A stretch of DNA of 64,000 nt from Tissierella sp032104385 (GTDB taxonomy: Bacteria > Bacillota > Clostridia > Tissierellales > Tissierellaceae): the NCBI RefSeq assembly GCF_032104385.1, contig NZ_DAMCHJ010000006.1, forward strand, positions 111,621 through 175,620, in the 5' to 3' direction. Positions 61,785-64,000 of the stretch are shown in pieces. The notes below the pieces were generated by a model, which was not told the DNA's origin, searched no databases, and was given only the letters and a program-made list of their open reading frames with translations. The first letter of the stretch is position 1. Each line of letters begins with the position of its first letter. The translations under genes and the position numbers were made by a program.

Positions 61785-62207
61785 ATGGAGCAGGTTGGAT
61801 TTGTAAGAAAAGTAAATGGAAACAATGCTGAAGTAGAAGTGAGAAGAATTTCAGCATGCGGAGATAACTGTAAAAGTTGTGGTGGAAGTTGTAGTGTACC
61901 TAATCATGTTGTTATACTTCCAAATAACGTAAATGCTAAAGCTGGAGATTTTGTTGAGATAAAAGGAGAAGCTAAAAACATACTGAAATATACTATGATT
62001 ATATATATGGTTCCTGTTACCATGTTAATTATAGGGATATTAATAGGTATGAAGATTTTGAAAAACTTAGATGTAATTAGTTATGAACCTTTTAGTTTTT
62101 TAATTGGTTTAGTATTTATGGCAATAGGATATTTTATAGTTAAGATTATTGATAAAAGATTTGGTAAAAAGGATAAAGGTATAATACAGATGACAAGAAT
62201 TATTTAG
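61785..62207 (+). CDS. RseC/SoxR-reducing family protein
   Basis: The 140-residue protein has four N-terminal cysteines (C25, C29, C32, C36 in SACGDNCKSCGGSC) and two membrane helices (TMIIYMVPVTMLIIGILIG; FSFLIGLVFMAIGYFIVKII). This matches the RseC/MucC family linked to Rnf and redox control. AGGAGGTGTAAA precedes the ATG. Confidence 0.9.
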   Translation: MEQVGFVRKVNGNNAEVEVRRISACGDNCKSCGGSCSVPNHVVILPNNVNAKAGDFVEIKGEAKNILKYTMIIYMVPVTMLIIGILIGMKILKNLDVISYEPFSFLIGLVFMAIGYFIVKIIDKRFGKKDKGIIQMTRII

Positions 62208-62221
62208 ATAAAGGGGTGCGA

Positions 62222-62491
62222 TTGTTGGGAGATAAAACTGCTATTATTAAAAGGCTGAGAAGGGTTGAAGGACAAATAAAGGGAATACAAAAGATGGTTG
62301 ATGAAGAAAAATTCTGTGGAGATATATTAATTCAAGTAGCTGCAGCAAGGGCAGCTTTAAACAGTGTAGGTGGCTTAGTACTTGAAAATTATATGAAAAA
62401 TTGTTTAAAAGATTATTTACAAGGTGAAAGTGAAGAAGCTGCTTTAGATAAATTAGTTGATGTAATGCTAAAATATACAAAGCAAAATTAA
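62222..62491 (+). CDS. CsoR/CstR-family (DUF156) transcriptional repressor
   Basis: The 89-residue helical protein matches the CsoR/FrmR/RcnR family (KRLRRVEGQIKGIQKMVDEEK; DILIQVAAARAALNSVGG). Two cysteines, C32 and C61, are in the sensing places, but the copper-binding His four before the second Cys is replaced by Tyr (ENYMKNC). This fits a persulfide sensor like CstR better than a Cu(I) sensor; inference. Start TTG 62222 behind AAGGGG; GTG 62216 lies within the ribosome binding site. Confidence 0.85.
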   Translation: MLGDKTAIIKRLRRVEGQIKGIQKMVDEEKFCGDILIQVAAARAALNSVGGLVLENYMKNCLKDYLQGESEEAALDKLVDVMLKYTKQN

Positions 62492-62925
62492 TCCTTTTGT
62501 TTAACCCTTTTAATTGATTTGGAAAAACCTGAGGAAATTATTATTCCTATGGCTATAGTAATTGCTACAAAAAAAGTTTCTACACCCTTGTTTGCAGCCA
62601 AATTAAAATCATTCTCTATTATAGCAAGCATTGTATAATACATGCCAGCACCAGGAACTAAGGGAACTATTCCTGAAGTGATATAAATGGTCGCTGGCTT
62701 TTTACATAGCCTTGCCAAGAGTTCACCCAATAGACCTACTGTTATAGCTCCAAAAAATGTTCCTATAATATTGCTATGAAGTAGATTAGCAGTTATATAA
62801 TATATGGTCCAACCCATAGAACCAGCAATGCCTGCATATATTAAATTTTCTTTTGGAGAACTAAACAACACAGAAAATCCAATTGTAGACATAAAAGATA
62901 ATATTAATTGTTTAATGATATTCAA
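62488..62925 (-). CDS. Threonine/serine exporter, ThrE_2 (DUF3815) subunit
   Basis: The 145-residue membrane protein has four hydrophobic segments and the pattern of DUF3815 (IKQLILSFMSTIGFSVLFSSPKENLIYAGIAGSMGW; AGITSGIVPLVPGAGMYYTM-like YITSGIVPLVPGAGMYYTML). It pairs with the DUF1212 protein encoded just upstream on the same strand; both halves together form a ThrE-like exporter. Its end overlaps the CsoR-like gene by 4 bases. Confidence 0.9.
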   Translation of the reverse strand: MNIIKQLILSFMSTIGFSVLFSSPKENLIYAGIAGSMGWTIYYITANLLHSNIIGTFFGAITVGLLGELLARLCKKPATIYITSGIVPLVPGAGMYYTMLAIIENDFNLAANKGVETFFVAITIAIGIIISSGFSKSIKRVKQKD

Positions 62926-63714
62926 TTAAAATACCCCCTTCGCATAAAAATTGAGAATAATACCAACACCAAGAGCTATGGCTATTGCAGAAAATACTGC
63001 TTCCATACCCCTGGATAATCCTGACAGAAAATCTCCAGACATAGTATCTCTAGTGGCATTGGTAATAGGTACTCCAGGTACTAAACACATTATAGAGCCT
63101 ATAATTACCTTGTCAAGATTTCCGCCTATACCAATTTTAACGAAAATATGGGAAAAAGCTGCTGCAAGGATTGCACCGAATAAATTATTAATAAAGAAAG
63201 TAAGATTAAATTTTGATATTAGATTAATAATAGTTAAAACAATAAAACTAACTGTAAAACTAGCAATAAAATCTAAAAAAGAACCTCCAAGAAGAACACA
63301 AAAAAATGCTGCTGCCAAGGAACCAAAAAAGGTTTTGGTTAAGTTTGTATAGCTATTTACCTTATTTATTCTTTTTAACTCCTTAAGTCCATCATCCATG
63401 GACATTTGGGAACTAACAAAATTACGAGAAAATTCATTGACCAAAGTAATTTTATTTAAATCTATTGAAGTTGTTTTAACCCTCTTAATATAGGAAATCA
63501 ATTCACCTTTATATTCTAATGATATAAAGATTCCAGTTGGCACTATATAAGCATCTACATATTTAATATCTTTTCTTGATTTACAGATTCTAACTACAGT
63601 ATCTTCAACCCTATATATCTCAGCACCACTTCTAAGCATTATATCTCCTGCTAGAGTAGCTAAAACTAATAATTTTTTAATACTTTTTCTATTATTGATT
63701 TCAGAATTATCCAT
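62926..63714 (-). CDS. Threonine/serine exporter, ThrE_1 (DUF1212) subunit
   Basis: About 262 residues from the ATG at 63714, which follows AGAGGTGAGAAT; an upstream in-frame ATG (63753) lacks a ribosome binding site. The soluble N-terminal half (LATLAGDIMLRSGAEIYRVEDTVVRI) and five membrane segments (GSIMCLVPGVPITNATRDTMSGD) match DUF1212. It probably exports threonine or serine. Adjacent to its partner subunit without space. Confidence 0.92.
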   Translation of the reverse strand: MDNSEINNRKSIKKLLVLATLAGDIMLRSGAEIYRVEDTVVRICKSRKDIKYVDAYIVPTGIFISLEYKGELISYIKRVKTTSIDLNKITLVNEFSRNFVSSQMSMDDGLKELKRINKVNSYTNLTKTFFGSLAAAFFCVLLGGSFLDFIASFTVSFIVLTIINLISKFNLTFFINNLFGAILAAAFSHIFVKIGIGGNLDKVIIGSIMCLVPGVPITNATRDTMSGDFLSGLSRGMEAVFSAIAIALGVGIILNFYAKGVF

Positions 63715-63753
63715 ATTCTCACCTCTTAAATTATATTCTTGTAAAAATGACAA

Positions 63754-63870
63754 AAACTCTATATAATGTAAATGATTAGTTTTTCACCTTTGAAATTAGT
63801 TATACTATATTATAGCATAATATGACTATAATTAATTACAAAAAATAAAAGATGAGGGGAGTAGAAGAAG
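63754..63870. other. Divergent intergenic region before glyA
   Basis: AT-rich, with likely -10 boxes (TATACT, TATAAT-like) for both directions. No riboswitch pattern recognised. Confidence 0.4.
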
Positions 63871-64000
63871 ATGGATTTTTCAAATTTAACTAAGCATGAT
63901 CCTGAAGTGATGAACATTATTGAAATGGAATTTAATAGGCAGAAGAAACATATTGAACTTATAGCTTCAGAAAACTTTGTAACCCCACAAGTAATGGAAG
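63871..64000 (+). CDS. glyA: Serine hydroxymethyltransferase, N-terminal part (cut by window end)
   Basis: The first 43 codons read MDFSNLTKHDPEVMNIIEME and then RQKKHIELIASENFVTPQVME, the standard GlyA N-terminus. GlyA makes glycine and methylene-tetrahydrofolate from serine. GATGAGGGGAG is the ribosome binding site. The gene continues beyond the window. Confidence 0.95.
   Translation, partial: MDFSNLTKHDPEVMNIIEMEFNRQKKHIELIASENFVTPQVME

Overview
The window is low-GC DNA from a spore-forming Gram-positive anaerobe of the class Clostridia/Tissierellia. The evidence is the AT-rich codon use, strong AGGAGG-type ribosome binding sites with some TTG/GTG starts, T-box leaders, SpoIID- and BofC-like proteins, and the clostridial gene order bofC-ruvCAB-spoIID-queA-tgt-yajC-SCIFF-secDF-recJ-relA-dtd-hemZ-aspS. 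The species cannot be fixed from the sequence alone.

Layout. 1-12400 is chromosomal: a truncated DUF255 protein, an NSS sodium symporter, an HD hydrolase, a gamma-carbonic anhydrase, an Na+/H+ antiporter-like carrier, an orphan substrate-binding lipoprotein, pgsA, a T-box-controlled valS-folC operon, a beta-propeller protein and a DUF4364 protein. 12400-32800 is an integrated element. 33050-40700 holds lipoprotein, asnA (T-box), GH18, macro-domain, phospholipase-C-like and unknown genes. 40700-64000 is a dense housekeeping run ending in the start of glyA.

The element is the most interesting part. It begins with a decayed tyrosine integrase, two Xre-type repressors, an ArpU/sigma-region-4-like activator and a LexA-boxed promoter driving a 37-residue protein. 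It then carries a complete PBSX/Xkd-type contractile tail: tail terminator, sheath, tube, chaperone with a -1 frameshift site, tape measure, baseplate XkdP-U and a fibre, followed by holin and amidase. No terminase, portal, capsid or head-maturation gene is present. The locus therefore looks like an R-type tailocin (phage-tail-like bacteriocin), probably SOS-induced, rather than a whole prophage. The tape-measure gene is interrupted by an assembly gap (10 N).

Between the fibre gene and the lysis genes sits a three-gene cassette: a radical SAM/SPASM enzyme, a 230-residue protein with 31 cysteines in repeated C-x-C-x-x-R units, and a second radical SAM enzyme. The first enzyme carries two copies of the same C-x-C unit at its own C-terminus. 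This looks like a system that post-translationally modifies (perhaps by thioether cross-linking) a Cys-rich component attached to a contractile tail particle. I do not recognise it as a named system. A decayed second copy of the fibre gene lies directly after the cassette, which suggests recombination or module exchange at this place. Downstream of the lysis genes are a ParA-like three-gene operon, an HTH-only LexA gene with its own SOS box, and an attachment-site-like 3' tRNA fragment.

A second, well-known radical SAM peptide system, SCIFF with its maturase, lies at 48-49.6 kb. Three T-box leaders have specifier triplets that I read as Val, Asn and Asp, matching valS, asnA and aspS.
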